Source: Alitta virens
Taxonomy: Eukaryota; Annelida; Polychaeta; Phyllodocida; Nereididae
Direction: 5' to 3'
Length of the DNA stretch: 64,000 nucleotides
NCBI GenBank assembly: GCA_932294295.1
Contig: OW028580.1
Span: 36,339,336 to 36,403,335 of the forward strand
Part shown: in pieces, positions 1 through 12,800 of the stretch
Layout: every line of letters starts with the position of its first letter
Numbering within the stretch: position 1 is the first letter of the stretch
Program-made: the position numbers and the translations under genes
The notes under the pieces: model-generated
Seen by the model: only the letters and a program-made list of their open reading frames with translations
Databases searched by the model: none
What the model was told of the DNA's origin: nothing

Positions 1-585
1 TTGCAGTAGTAGTAGTTGTAGCCGTAGTACAATAGTACTAGTAGTATTATCAGTTTTAGAAGGTAGTAGCAATACTGTATTATATCATGTATATACATAG
101 TTCAGCTTCAAAATAGTCTGTAAAACGCACGACAAAATACCTCTGGCCTAAATTGCAATGGAAGTTTGTTGCATTTCATCGATACACACCGTGACCTCAT
201 GCCTGTGAACTGATCAACTCAAAATAAAACAAGACTATCACGTGAAAACCATGCTCCTGAGGTTAACAATATTTTAAGGGGGGCTAAAATTTGAGAGACA
301 GGAGGGAGGGGTCCATGCTTATGTTGCACCCCCCCCCCCCCCCCACCATGTATATACAAAGGATGGTAGTTATTTATAGACCAACCTCAGTTACTTCAGA
401 CTTTCTGCAGGAATGCCTTAAATCATTGTACATAAAAAAGAGAGTACTATATTCCCTAAACTGCAACCATATATTTTAAAATCTACAGACGCTTTGCAAT
501 TCATTCATTCATTCGTTGGTTCGTTTGTTCGATCGTTAACAACTAATTTCCATGTTTAATTTTGCTCGCATGTATATTACAGCCA

Positions 586-767
586 AATTTAATGACTTGG
601 AAACAAATCTTATAGTATTGGAAGCTAAACTCCAGATGACGTCATGTGAATCCAGGACTCCCATTGGCTGAGCGACTGCCTTAACCAATGGGAGTCCTGG
701 ATTCACATGACGTCATCTGGAGCTCAACTTCCAAGTTCATGAGATTAGTTTCCAAGTCAATGAATTT
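586..767. repeat. Foldback MITE-like element, about 182 bp
   Basis: Almost the whole element is an inverted repeat: the left arm TGACTTGGAAAC...CTCCAGATGACGTCATG...CCCATTGG is mirrored after a spacer of about 15 nt by CCAATGGG...CATGACGTCATCTGGAG...GTTTCCAAGTCA. The inner arms of about 45 bp are nearly perfect. No target-site duplication was settled. Confidence 0.75.
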
Positions 768-1256
768 GTAAATGACTACGTATCATTTTCCAACAATGTT
801 GCCATAGAAACGACGTAAATTGTCACTGTACAGATGACACAGCAAGATGAAGACCATTGTAATTTATCACCAAAAACAACCACCCGCCCAGTAGAGTATG
901 AACTAATACCTTTTGGGGACAAAAATCATCAATTACAAGCATTTCTGGGGCACATATGTAGGATAGTCATATGATCTTGTGAGTATCTTTGCTAAAAAAA
1001 AAAAAAAATGAAAATGAATTCACTGGTGTGTTAAGTTTTATCACATCCAGACCTAATACATCATTCTTTATTTCACAGTCCAGTGAGCTGGCATCATAAC
1101 ATTATTCTAAGCACAGTTCAAGTAGAATAGTGTACTATGCTTGGGCAATGGAGTAGCTAGCTTTTTAAACCTTGCTTTCCTCTGACTAGCAATTTTGCTG
1201 CTCAAGTTACAAACACAGCCCAGGCCATGTTTCTATATTTTGCTCTCAAGATCTTG

Positions 1257-1600
1257 CAGTTTTAGAGCGAGCTTGGACAGTTGCATCCTCAGAACTTGTC
1301 TATTTATCCAAGCTCAGAACGACTTTTCAGACCGATTGAAACATTTGATAAGAATGATAGAATCATCCCAACATTTGGGCAATAAACTCATTTTCACCTC
1401 TTCTGACCAAAGTTTACCCCTTTTCTGTACAGTTGTAATGCTATTTCTGTATTCTTCTAGACTTATGGCCTATGTAGAAACGAGAAGTATTTTATGATAA
1501 GGACATTAGGAATGGGCCAGAAAGTTGGTCAATTACTTTACAATCTTTCTGATCAGTCTCTTTCACCCCTGAACTGTCCATGCTCGCTCTAAAACTGCTG
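1257..1600. mobile_element. MITE family X copy 1 (TIR CAGTTTTAGAGCGAGC)
   Basis: Terminal inverted repeats GCAGTTTTAGAGCGAGCTTGGACAG in part and CTGTCCATGCTCGCTCTAAA...CTGCTG; followed by TA. Internal sequence is about 90 percent like copy 2 at 40403-40727. A 100-residue ORF inside is incidental. Confidence 0.8.
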
Positions 1601-1738
1601 TAAATGCTCAGCTTGTCCAAATTTTCTTTCTGTGTTTATATTCCTTTACATCTGCTTCATTTGCATAATCAATGAGGGTGCAACTGGCCCCCACAACCCT
1701 TTGTTTTGATTGACTGTACATTTATGATATATAGCAAT

Positions 1739-1774
1739 GTCAGACCATGGAGTCACTTCACTCCATGGTCAGAC
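1739..1774. mobile_element. Mini-palindrome A (22 bp) with 7-bp TSD GTCAGAC
   Basis: CATGGAGTCACT joined to TCACTCCATG at 1746-1767, flanked on both sides by GTCAGAC (1739-1745 and 1768-1774). Member of the CATGGAGTC family. Confidence 0.85.
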
Positions 1775-2139
1775 TGGACCTCAGTCAACGTGGATGTTTC
1801 TACCAAAATAAACACCTCTAGCTCTCAACCTATTCACCTGGGCTTGATTCTATTCTGTTCTCCATACATTACACTAGTTAGGCTGTTACTTCATGAGCAT
1901 GAGTATGACTCCATTATTACTTATGATATGACTTCAAAGTGAGTGAACATGATTTTATCTGCTAATAACTGTATTTATCATAAACCTGACTCAATCAAAT
2001 TATTAATTAGTTAAGGCTATATTATTTTACAATAAAAGATTAACAATACTCATTTATTTTAATTGCTAATCAACATTAAATATGTGTATTGTTCATAAGA
2101 ATCTTGACAACCATAGAATTCAGTTCATGAATATTCAAA

Positions 2140-2405
2140 TTACTTTTCAATGACCTTTCCATGACCATTCACAGAATTTCCCTGACTTTCTTTCGATAAA
2201 CTCTGCACAACAAAGTCAACGATTGCAAATTATAACCGCCTCCACACACCCCTTCCGGCCGTCCTCACCACCCTTTTTTATTCCAGACAATGCTGACTTT
2301 TCCCATGACCTTTTTTCAAAATTTTCTAAAATTCCATGACTTTTTCCTGACAAATAATTTTTCCAAGATTTCCCAGGATTTTCCATGACCGTGGGAACCC
2401 TGTAT
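2140..2405 (-). repeat. Dispersed repeat ending GGGTTCCCACGGTCATGG
   Basis: Read on the minus strand it starts CAGGGTTCCCACGGTCATGG and continues with multiple GTCATGGAA / CCTGGAAA-like units. From memory, very similar interspersed sequence occurs in many aquatic animal genomes; boundaries here are approximate. Confidence 0.5.
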
Positions 2406-3176
2406 ATAATGCCCTAATATATTGGTCAACAATAACCTAAAATAATACGTATATAATGTACCAAATTTGCAAGATTATGGTCTCAATATTCAGTAACCAT
2501 GGTAACGCAAAACCAATTTAAAATTTTTTTAAGTTCTAAACTGTAGCAGCAAAATAGGGATTAAAATAGGATTAGCAGACAAGACCGGAAGTGATGTCAT
2601 GTTCGGACTCAATTGTCCAATCAAAATTTCAATTGGAATTCTTCGTAATTATTACTGGGATAATAATGTTCACATGAAATAATAAACCTCACCATTTCAT
2701 TATATACAACCAGAACACCCCCCTTGGTAATCAACTAAACTGGCTTTTATTATACTGAGCCTAGAGGCTGTCTTAGCAAATTCACTCATAATCATAACAA
2801 TAGTTAATGCTAAACTAAAGCAAAACAATCCAGATGTCTTATTACTAAGGTGATCTCAATACAAGGGTCTTCAGTATTCAGCAAGGTGAACTTCGAGCCA
2901 AAATAGCACCATAATTTATACCATGTGTTGGGAGTAGTAATTCACAGCAGGGTCAAGGCCAAGGTTAAAGCAGAAGTTGATCCAAAAAGTAGTTCAATTC
3001 CTTGAACTGGCAAACTTGTTTAACATGTGCACTTGAAAAGGTCATTTATGTTAAAAATAGTGCATCCCTCCAGGGAAAATTTCACTACTATGAACATGAT
3101 TAAGGAACCATGTCCATCAACAATAACTAAAAAAACTTTAGTTTTCAAATAAAACAAAATTTTTACAAAGTAATTT

Positions 3177-3192
3177 AAAGGGGAACTATACT
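3177..3192 (+). repeat. Solitary end of a TTAA-type element
   Basis: TTTAAAGGGGAACTA matches the end of the 52884-54169 element; no matching right end was found nearby, so this may be a fragment. Confidence 0.4.
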
Positions 3193-3393
3193 ATTTAGAG
3201 CACCCAATATTAACACCACCTTGAATTTAAGGCCTGTTTCAACCAGTCCCAAAACTGAACATTATAACATTTCGTAATTCTAGAATTAAGGCAGGCTTTG
3301 CATTGAGGGCACTGCAATGGCTAAAAAGGATGGTATAACTTATGATGTTTCATTGTACATATAAAAACATACATTGCTTTTCTTTATAAATCA

Positions 3394-3568
3394 GGGTGGG
3401 GGCCCAGCTCTGTGGTAGTGACCCGGGCTCCCAACAGCTGGGTCCCGGGTTCAATTCCCTATCAAGCCTAAGTTGGATGGCTGTTTCATCCTTCAGCTCA
3501 TTGCCATGGTCCCTGCCTGTCCTAATTAGCCCGTCAGGTGCAGAAATAGCCCTAATCCACCCACTCTG
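3394..3568 (+). mobile_element. tRNA-derived SINE family A, copy 1
   Basis: Head with degenerate A box (GCTCTGTGGTAGTG) and B box (GGGTTCAATTCCC), then the family body AAGTTGGATGGCTGTTTCAT and GTGCAGAAATA. Flanked by 9-bp repeats TATAAATCA (3385-3393, 3569-3577). Confidence 0.85.
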
Positions 3569-4276
3569 TATAAATCATATAAACTAAGTATTTAAACTTT
3601 TGTTCGACTGATCTCTGACTTGATATTGCTGAGCAGTAATATCTGAAGTCTCTATCCAGACTATTGCAGAAATGTGTTTACTACCCTGACTGGTCTAAGT
3701 ATATACCAGGGTTGAACTGGTTTTTGGCTAAGAGGCAGAAAACCTCATGCAAAAAAAGTACAAAAAAGTATACAAAATATACATAGGACTGTGTTACACT
3801 GTAACTGGTCTAGACACTGGCATAACAAATTGGGAAATAAAAATCAGAGCCGAACACCTCTGTTTTTCATATAAAAGGTTAAACACGATATCAATGTTCA
3901 TGAAACCATATGAAAATAAGTGTGTTGGTGCTTGGAGGAAGAAAATAGTAATATCTGACAGATTATCATATTTATGTCAATATTTGACAGCTTATGACAA
4001 ATTATATGTCAATGTCTTGTGTTTTAGTTGTGGTACTGAACTTATACTATGCTATATCCCAGGTGCAATTTCTATCTATCAATCCTACTAAAATGTCACT
4101 TTCTCAAAATTCAAATACACTGTGTCGAATGTATCCATTTGGCACAATCCATTGACACATTCAGGTGATCCAATCAATTGACACAAACGCGTCAAATAAC
4201 GAACTTAAGTGACACAATTTAAGGTTGATTGAACTCGATTCACAACCATTTACCAATACCTAACCATTTCTCATAA

Positions 4277-4433
4277 GGAGGTAGCTCAGTGGTAGCACGC
4301 TGGGCTTCCAACCACCGGGTTCAATTCCCGGTCGAGCCTAAGTTGGATGGCTGTTTCATCCATCACATCATTGCCTGTTCTAATCAATTAGGTGCAGAAA
4401 TACAGGAGGTAAAGCCTAAATAAACCCATCCAC
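4277..4433 (+). mobile_element. tRNA-derived SINE family A, copy 2
   Basis: Best preserved head: A box TAGCTCAGTGGTAG, anticodon loop CTTCCAA (tRNA-Gly-TCC-like), B box GGTTCAATTCC. Perfect 13-bp target-site duplication CCATTTCTCATAA at 4264-4276 and 4434-4446. Confidence 0.92.
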
Positions 4434-5263
4434 CCATTTCTCATAAAAAAAATTCCATCTTTACACTTACTTAAACGAACCATTTGACACCATCTAAACT
4501 AAAAATCGTTCATTATAACTGCCATTAACTGGGTTTTGTTATACCTGGACAATGACCTTGGCTCCAAATGTAGTGTTTATTATTTCCCCTCATTGCAGTG
4601 ATTTAGATGTCATATTCTCGAGGTTCTGTATCTATTAACATGATTAACCTTTACATCGAACAATCTCCATAATGAAATCAACAATGAGCATGATAAGACA
4701 ATGCTGAATTTCAAGGCAAAGATCCTTGTGGTGTTTGTTTCAGGCAGAAATCTAAAGTTAAATAAGCAGAAGTCACTTGTTTGTTTGGAGCACCACAGCT
4801 TATTATCATGATTACACAGCTACTGTAACTGAAGGAGCATAACCCATTTCTGTCACTGTCACCAAAACAAAACCTTGTGACATTTTCAGTTTGAAATTAC
4901 ATTCAAGTATACCCATTGTTTCAAATGTTTATATTTATATACATAAAAAGAGGTATTTAAATGATAACGATATTTTTGTGGCCAATAAAACTATTCCTGG
5001 TAGTAGAGTTAATACGGAAGTGATAAACCGATCAAATGATGATATACAAGTCGATGTCATACAACAATGTACAAATTCAGTCAATCGCTAATTTTTCAAA
5101 AACGATCACGAAACAGCACATGCCACCTGGTGTATTTGAAATTAGTTACAACAGTTTTCTAAACCAAACTTGATGAATGACCTACCACATGTTATTCATT
5201 TGATAAATTCATATAAAAAAGTAATTTTAGTGATAATTTTTTGTCTTAATGTTAGCAACTTAC

Positions 5264-6184
5264 CTATCAAGACACTGTCGGCGATAGCCTCGAAGAAACT
5301 GATCTTTTTAATCCATCTTGTCTCCATAGGCTCATCATCCAGATTGAGTCTGTCGCACATCACCTCCAATCGATTCACAGAGTTTGGCAACACGGGACCT
5401 GACTCGAACTCTAGCACAATTTTGTTGACGGTGCCTATGGAGATTTGGTCTATAGCTTTCAATTTAAGTTCTGGAAGTGGAGGGTTGTACAACCGCCCTG
5501 CATGCTTCTTGAGGTAGCCTAGGGATACGGTATTAATGACGTGATTTGCATAGAACTTTTTCCCGTTGACGCACTCGACACACACAGGGTACATACTTCC
5601 ATTTAACGTGCTGCTGTTATCCCCGCACCAAGTGATTTGCGACACGGGCTGCTCGAGCATGATGTTGGATTCTGGGATGCCTTGAGCGAGGGCGTCTACG
5701 ACCGCATGGAATCCGGGAGGAATGACGTAATGGACACCGGGGAGTTCTTCGAAACTTCCCTCCTCGCTGAGCGCCACCTCGCGCATATTGTGGCAACCGG
5801 CTATAATGGATTCGTTTAGCATCCTCTGGTGGAAGATAATGCGACGCATGTGATGGTCTTGTGTCGGAATAAGATGTAATTTCTCCTCAAACTCTCTTTC
5901 TAAGAAGGCACCTACGGAGTCGTTTTCTAACGGCGTTGGCATCTGTTGGGTATAGAAGTCTTCAACTTGGTTCATCAACATTCCAAATGTCCAGTCCACC
6001 TCTTCGACTAATTTTGCATGGATGGGGTCGCCGAGTTCCGTCAAGAACATGTGCTTCTGACCGAACTTCCTCCCCGCAAACTTTGGGTTTAGCCATTTTT
6101 TCTGGATGCATAATTTGAAGATGGGGTTCCTTTCGATGCCGTGAATCCAGTTCGCTCCGAGTTCTGCTTTCGTGTTTGCCGTTT
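5264..6184 (-). CDS. Polyamine oxidase exon 2 (substrate domain)
   Basis: 921 nt, entering with 2 nt of a split Glu codon and leaving in phase 1. The acceptor is CTTTGCAG at 6185-6192 (minus-strand reading) and the donor is GTAAGT. The reading starts ETANTKAELGANWIHG and runs open to AIADSVLI. It is clearly richer in G+C than its flanks. Shorter plus-strand ORFs over it are shadows. Confidence 0.92.
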
Positions 6185-9100
6185 CTGCAAAGACAAAATT
6201 AAGAAATTGATTAAAAATCTACTTTCAAAGCATCCATTGGATATAATGTTTGTAATACTTCACTAAAAGCAACATATTATTATAAGACTTTTAGTCTGTT
6301 TTTAGATAAATATGAGGTAGTACATTTATTTCGATTACTTATAATAATAGTATCTAATAGCAGTAACAAATGGCAAATACATATAATGAAACATGGACTT
6401 AATTTTGTAATTGAGAAGTCACTAAATTTATAAAAGACACAAAAAAGCACATTTTCAACACCACACATTGAATTCTAGTCTTACTATATAAAATTTACTA
6501 AATTTCGCCGACACAGCTCTATTTCAGAAACAGCTGCAACTAAGTTCATATGAACTAAACTGTGTACTGTATAACATAACAAAATTAATGGACGTCATTG
6601 CAAAAAATTACTTCCTGCATTTTTTTTTTCAGTCAAGATATGAATTCGTAAACAGTTTTTTTAAAAAACATCACCAGAAAAATTCAATACCAATTTAACA
6701 GCTTGACCTAAAGAAAAATCTTATTCAAACACATCCCACTCTAAGTTCAATAATCTCAAGTGTAAAACATTCTTCAAATTGGCAACATGTATTCCTGTTT
6801 TGTTTTTTCAATCAATATTTATATTAATGACCAAGGTCACATGTTGAAAATAGGCAAGGATGGGTCTTAATACTAATATTTGCCGAGAAAAACAGAGTGT
6901 TAAATTTAATAATCGAACTTGTGAATTTGATATATTCATGCAAATGATATTGACATTTTTTATCATTTTAATTGATTTGGAAATGTTGTTTTTGACACTT
7001 TATAATGTTTTTAACCCAGACACACAAACAACCACAGTATCACAGCTCTAATAACTGAACCACTCGGGTCAAAACTAAGGCAATTTTATTAACTCCAAGA
7101 GAAACCATTGAATGTTAATCATATTGTTTATAGTGACGTTTAAAACTTTTAAAAGAGCATGAGAGCATGAGAAAGGGAGACCAAAATGTGATTTTAGTCA
7201 TTTTACACAGAAGACTGGGTCCACTTAATACATTAATGTGTTACAAGAGCTTTGGCTGAGCATAAAGAGCATGAAACTTCAGGTTTTTCGACTTATGAGT
7301 CAATGAACTTTATGCCAACACGGGAATATAAATCACACCCTTTGTGGGTGGAAAACTGGGACTTATCAGCGCATACATATTAACATAACATAATTCATAT
7401 TGCAAATCATGATTACTGAGTACACTCATAGTCTCACACATGAGCCTGATGAGAGACTACACCATAGTCCATGTTCACAAGTACATGTCAACGAAAATTA
7501 CATATTTTACACGTTAATTATAGCAGATAGACTACCAGTATGCCTATATGTCAATACTGTTTGACAGAACTTAAGCTAATTACAGTGGATAGACCATGTA
7601 TTGACACACACTGTAGATACATACTTACCTATCAATCTTACTAATATACTGGTAGGTAAGCCGATTGGATACAATAATGAACACTACCCAAATACTTAAT
7701 AATACTGTACCAAGAATACTGATGGAGTACAATGAGGCACACGATAACTCAGTCAGAAATATGGACTCCTTAGAGAATAGAATCTTAACATTCCTTCAGA
7801 TAACTTGACTGTGAAGTGTATTTATCATCACAGATTATATTATCATGTGGCAGGTTCAAAATGAATGTCCAAATGGTGGGGTCATTTGAGTTGGTATCAC
7901 CTTTCAATAGTTGCGAAATTTCATAAGGTAAAGTTTTCAACTGATATACGTTGTGTCAACTTTTCAAGATGTGGTGATTGTCTTCAAACATTCGCCACGG
8001 TCCTCTTGGCGAAATTTAGGTGTGGCTAAATTAAATGCTTGTGTGGCGAAAACTTGTCAAACTTAGTGGCGAAAATGCCTCTCAAGTGTACACAAGAGAA
8101 ACTGTTGCTCCTATAAGCCAAGCACTCTGATTGGTCCTCAGAAATCTACTTTCAAAGCATCCTTTGGATATAATGTTTGTAATACTTAACTAAAAGCAAC
8201 ATATTATTATAAGACTTTTAGTCTGTTTTTAGATAAATATGAGGTAGTACAATTATTTCGATTACTTACAATAATAATAACTAATAGCAGTAATAAATGG
8301 CAAATACATATAATGAAACATGGCCTTAATTTTTTCTGATTGGTCCTCAGTATGGTTTTTGTACCATTTAACATCACAATACATTAAGTCGAGTATGTTT
8401 TTGACTGGGAATTAGAAACTTATGAAAGCTGCTTCAAATAATCGTGGCTAAAATGTCTCTGTTATGGCTAAAAAAAAAATTGGACTGCTTTAACCACAGT
8501 GGCTAAGGCTGGAATTAATTTAGAGGAAACCTAGTCTTGCTACATCTAGTTACTCATTATTCTCCAAAACGTTTCGTTAAAATACCTGAAAATATACTGC
8601 AAGAAAATAACAAAACTCAAATTTAACACAATACAAATCCCTTAGACGATTTTGTCTATCAAAAATTACCCTCTGATCATGGAGTCACTAGAGACTCCAT
8701 GCTCTGATGAATAGAACATCTCAGAATAATGACTGTGAAACTGCCCTAAAAATAGCACTAGTGTATAAGTGATGCTCAAAGTTTGTGCATAGACAGCCAG
8801 TGGCCCCAGTTACAGCTATTATCGTTTAAGCAGCAACACTTCTATCGTTCAAAATGTTTACTGTCCATTGCGATTGAAAGTTTGACAAGACACAGACCAG
8901 AGTTGTAAAATCATTAACCAACTTTCATTTCACCCCACTAGGAAAACACTTACCCTCAATATAATGTTTTGGAATTGAGCTATTTAGGTCGTTGTAAACA
9001 TGAAGGAGAATATACATACCCAAAATCCATTGAATGATAAAATTGACAGAATGATTTCACACATTTATTATTAACTCACCGATAATTTACAAATTTACAA

Positions 9101-9794
9101 AGGAGGTATGTTTCTTTAAATGTTAGTTTTGTTTGATATATTGGCACTAGGTGTGTAGAATAAACGGTATTAAACTGTCTATTCAGAGTTGTTTTGGATA
9201 TATTGGCAAAAGTATGTAGAATAAACTGTTTATTCAGAGTTGTTTTCATAATTGCATGAATTATTTTGTATTTCTTGGATTTATTATTAACATATGATTA
9301 ACTCACCGATAATTTACAAAGGAGGTATGTTTCTTTAAATTATACTATGGAGACCTACCAAACCTAGACCATACTGTGGTGTGGGGTAAACAAGTCGGTT
9401 AATAGCTTTATAACCCCATTGGTGCCTATCAAACTTTTGATCTGAAAGTTTGTGAAACTCTTTCAAAGTTCCAAGTGTTGCTGCTTAAACGCACCCTGAC
9501 AAATCAAAGCCTTGACAACACGGCACCCTCAAACAACTATACTAGGTCAAGTGATGCATATTCATGACCACCAAGATCTGGCCCCACCTCCTGACAAGCC
9601 AGCTAACACATGTTGATGTTATAAACAATGACTGCACTGTCAAAGGGTTGTGGTCAACTGGCTAGATTGAGTTTGTGGTCAACTCTAATGACTTTTTTCT
9701 GGCTAGATTTTGTCATTATTTAAGCTCTATCTACCTACCTATCTGCCTATCTATCTATCTATATATATATCTATCTATCTATCTACCTATCTGC

Positions 9795-9833
<39 letters not shown>

Positions 9834-9859
9834 CCTATCTATCTATCTATCTATCTATC

Positions 9860-9890
<31 letters not shown>

Positions 9891-12800
9891 CAATCAATCA
9901 ATCAAAATCAATCAATCAATCAATCAATAAACTATCTTTATAGCAATCAATCAGTCAATCAATCAATCAGGGTTTTTAGCTATCTATCTGTATCTAATCA
10001 ATCAATCAATCAGGCTAGCTAGCTAGCTAGTGTTATAACTGACTCTTGGCCTATATTGGGATTATGACTTAGTCATTATTTTTTGAAGATATTGAGAACA
10101 TTGGCCATCCATGGAGTGTTCTGGTGTGGCTTCATGATATTTAACATTTAAACCTGTTATTTTGAAAATTCCTTTTACCCAAACATATGGCCTCATTGGT
10201 CAGGCTGGCTAAGACATCTGGGGCACCCTGCATATATTACTGCGTAGCAAAATCCTCCAAACTCTACGCTGGAGATCTGATTGGCTGGTCATTAGAACTG
10301 GGTTGGATAAATTATAGTGGCCTGAGTGGGGCTTGTGGGCAGTGTAGCTGCATGGGAGTATGCTTAAACGAAAATAGCTGTAATGCACCCTGACAAGTAA
10401 AAGCTGCATGGGAGTATGCAGTTACTGTTTAATGCTACTACTGTAGGTGTGGTCATTGACCCCGTGGATGTCCATAAAAACCAAATGGTCTACGAGTCAA
10501 TGACCACCGTCCAGTCACTGGCATCTTGTGGAAATCATGAATGAAGTAAGAATTTTGTACAACCTCAGTCATGTAGTACTTTGGAAATTTCATTAAAAGG
10601 TCTATTACACAGCTACATATCAACATTAAAAAAATGTATTAGCCATTTATATAATAGGGGTTACATTTCAAAATATAAGTATTTTAGTGTATATAATACA
10701 CTAATCTTACAATGTGTATTATTGTTTGGAATCATACTGCTCACAAGAACTGCCTTGGGCCAATATAATGAGATGATATGATTATGAGGAGGTCAATGGA
10801 TAGGATTGAAGTGTATACCATTTTCTAAATACGTTCACTCTATGGGTGGGGTATTTTCCTTGTCTCAGCACAAGGTAATACTAATGCTTTATAACAGAAT
10901 GCACAAGGAGAACTTCCACGTACCAGGCTGAGGATTGACCTGAGAACTCTGAAGCAGGAAACTGCACACTATAACCACTAGGGAACTTAACTGCTGTATA
11001 CAAAATATCATTAATTCAGACAAATGCATACATGTACTATGTTACAATTCATTAACATATTGTAAACATGTCCTCCCACATGTACTCATGAACACACATG
11101 CTTTGTATGCACCAAAAATACTAAGCAACAATGTAACAATTCACTAAAGCTTGCCAAACTGCGCAAGGTCATACCCTCAGTGACCTTGGCAGTGGCAAAA
11201 ATGTCCTTCAAAAAAGACCCTTCGGTGCATTAATAACACTTGCATGTCATACCTTAGGGCATTACGAGCTACATTGGTGCATGTAATTCGTTTTTTGGAT
11301 GACATGTCAGTTCATTTGGTGCAAACTGATTATGACACAAATTCTGTAACAAAAAGGTCACTACACCAGGTCATATCATGCAATTGTGACGTCACAATGC
11401 ATCCGAACGTCCTCATGCTGCTATGGTTACATAATTGGTAATTGGTTAGTACTGTATGACCTGCCAGAAAAAGACCAAAAAAAAATGATATTAAAAAATC
11501 TGCAGCCAGCCAGCCACCTGTACAGCCCGGTCACCTCCCCCAGACAAATGTTCATTGTTTTACTTAAACGACCAGATAATATAAATAAATTTCCTTGAGT
11601 GAGTGACTGCCTAAAACAGGTGATGGCACGTGCATTTTACTGAAGATATCACAGGTTATAGGCATGGTTACCATATTTGGGGCATGCCATATTTTCAGAC
11701 AGGTTATATAACAATGAGCATGAGTAACTAACTTCAAACTAAAATTTCACAAAAACCAGACAAAGGCTGACAGGCTGTCATGGGTTTTTTGATAAGATGT
11801 TGCAATGAATCATATTTATCTGATTTGCTACCTGCGATATCGCCAACAAAATATGTCCAATAAACTCCGCCCCACATTGATAATGCGGAACAAATTGTTT
11901 CTTTGTTCCAAAAATCAATAAAGTTTCATGCAAAGAAATGCATGATACTATTATAGGCCTAAGACAAAATTAATTCCAGCAAAATATTACAAGTATATAA
12001 ACTGCCTTACATAGGGAATGATTTTTGCAAAAGTATAGGCAAACAGACATAAATAAGTTGCAAAACTAGTTTGTTTTGAATATTTTGTCCGGAAGAGCGC
12101 ATTTGCCATCAAACATTTCACCTGTAAACATGGTTATTTTATCCCATGTTGAAATACAGGCTCTTTGTTCAAGTTTCTGGAACTCCCGATGCAAAACTCA
12201 TGATCGTCTGCTTTTCACAATTTGTTTCAGACCTTGTCTTTGAATTCACTTTTATGCTCTGATTATATTACCCCAAAGGTACACGTGCTTTATATTTGCA
12301 GATACCCCCTTTTCGTTTTGAGAACCCAACCTTAGAAACGACTGCAAGGTCATTCACCCTAGCAACCAAAACATTGAGGCCTGTCAATGAAACGGATCCA
12401 GGTCAAGTGGGCGGAGCTTGCGCCATATAAGGAATACAACGTTCCAAATATCCCGACGGAGCCCCAGACTCAGACAACCAGACAGGACACAACCCTTAAG
12501 AACCCCCAAAAGCATTTACGCAACAGCGTGACGTCACGGGCGCAAAATAGAGCGTCGTGTTGTGCTGGTGACCCGTTTGTTGTGCTATTCTGTGCTATTT
12601 TGCTACTGGGGGCAACGCCTACTACGTTACAAATGAACACTACTCACAGTTTACGCTAAATACACAAGGCTCAGCCTTCTGCAATCATGAAGTTACATGT
12701 ATTGCCAGTTTCTTTCAACTGTCTCTATTTCAAAAGTACAATTTACAACGAAATCGCACTTATTTGATTGTATTATCATCTAGGCCATTTTCAAATCCAT

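Larger units (their letters stand above)
1..5263. other. Gene continuation without visible exons; repeats
   Basis: No further polyamine oxidase exon was found on the minus strand here. The GC-rich stretches are accounted for by a foldback (586-767), two SINEs (3394-3568, 4277-4433) and a 17-base C run at 331-347. The remainder is AT-rich non-coding sequence. Confidence 0.5.

Noticed and set aside
1195..1497. 100-residue plus-strand ORF
   Set aside because: It lies inside MITE family X copy 1; the related copy at 40403 does not keep the frame.
4277..4350. Functional tRNA-Gly gene
   Set aside because: The A and B boxes and TCC anticodon loop are present, but the unit continues into a SINE body and is bounded by 13-bp target duplications.
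5170..6118. Three plus-strand ORFs over the polyamine oxidase exon
   Set aside because: Antisense shadows; the minus-strand frame has the conserved motifs and splice sites.
9675..10022. ORFs rich in Ile-Tyr-Leu-Ser and Asn-Gln-Ser-Ile
   Set aside because: Direct translation of TATC and CAAT arrays.
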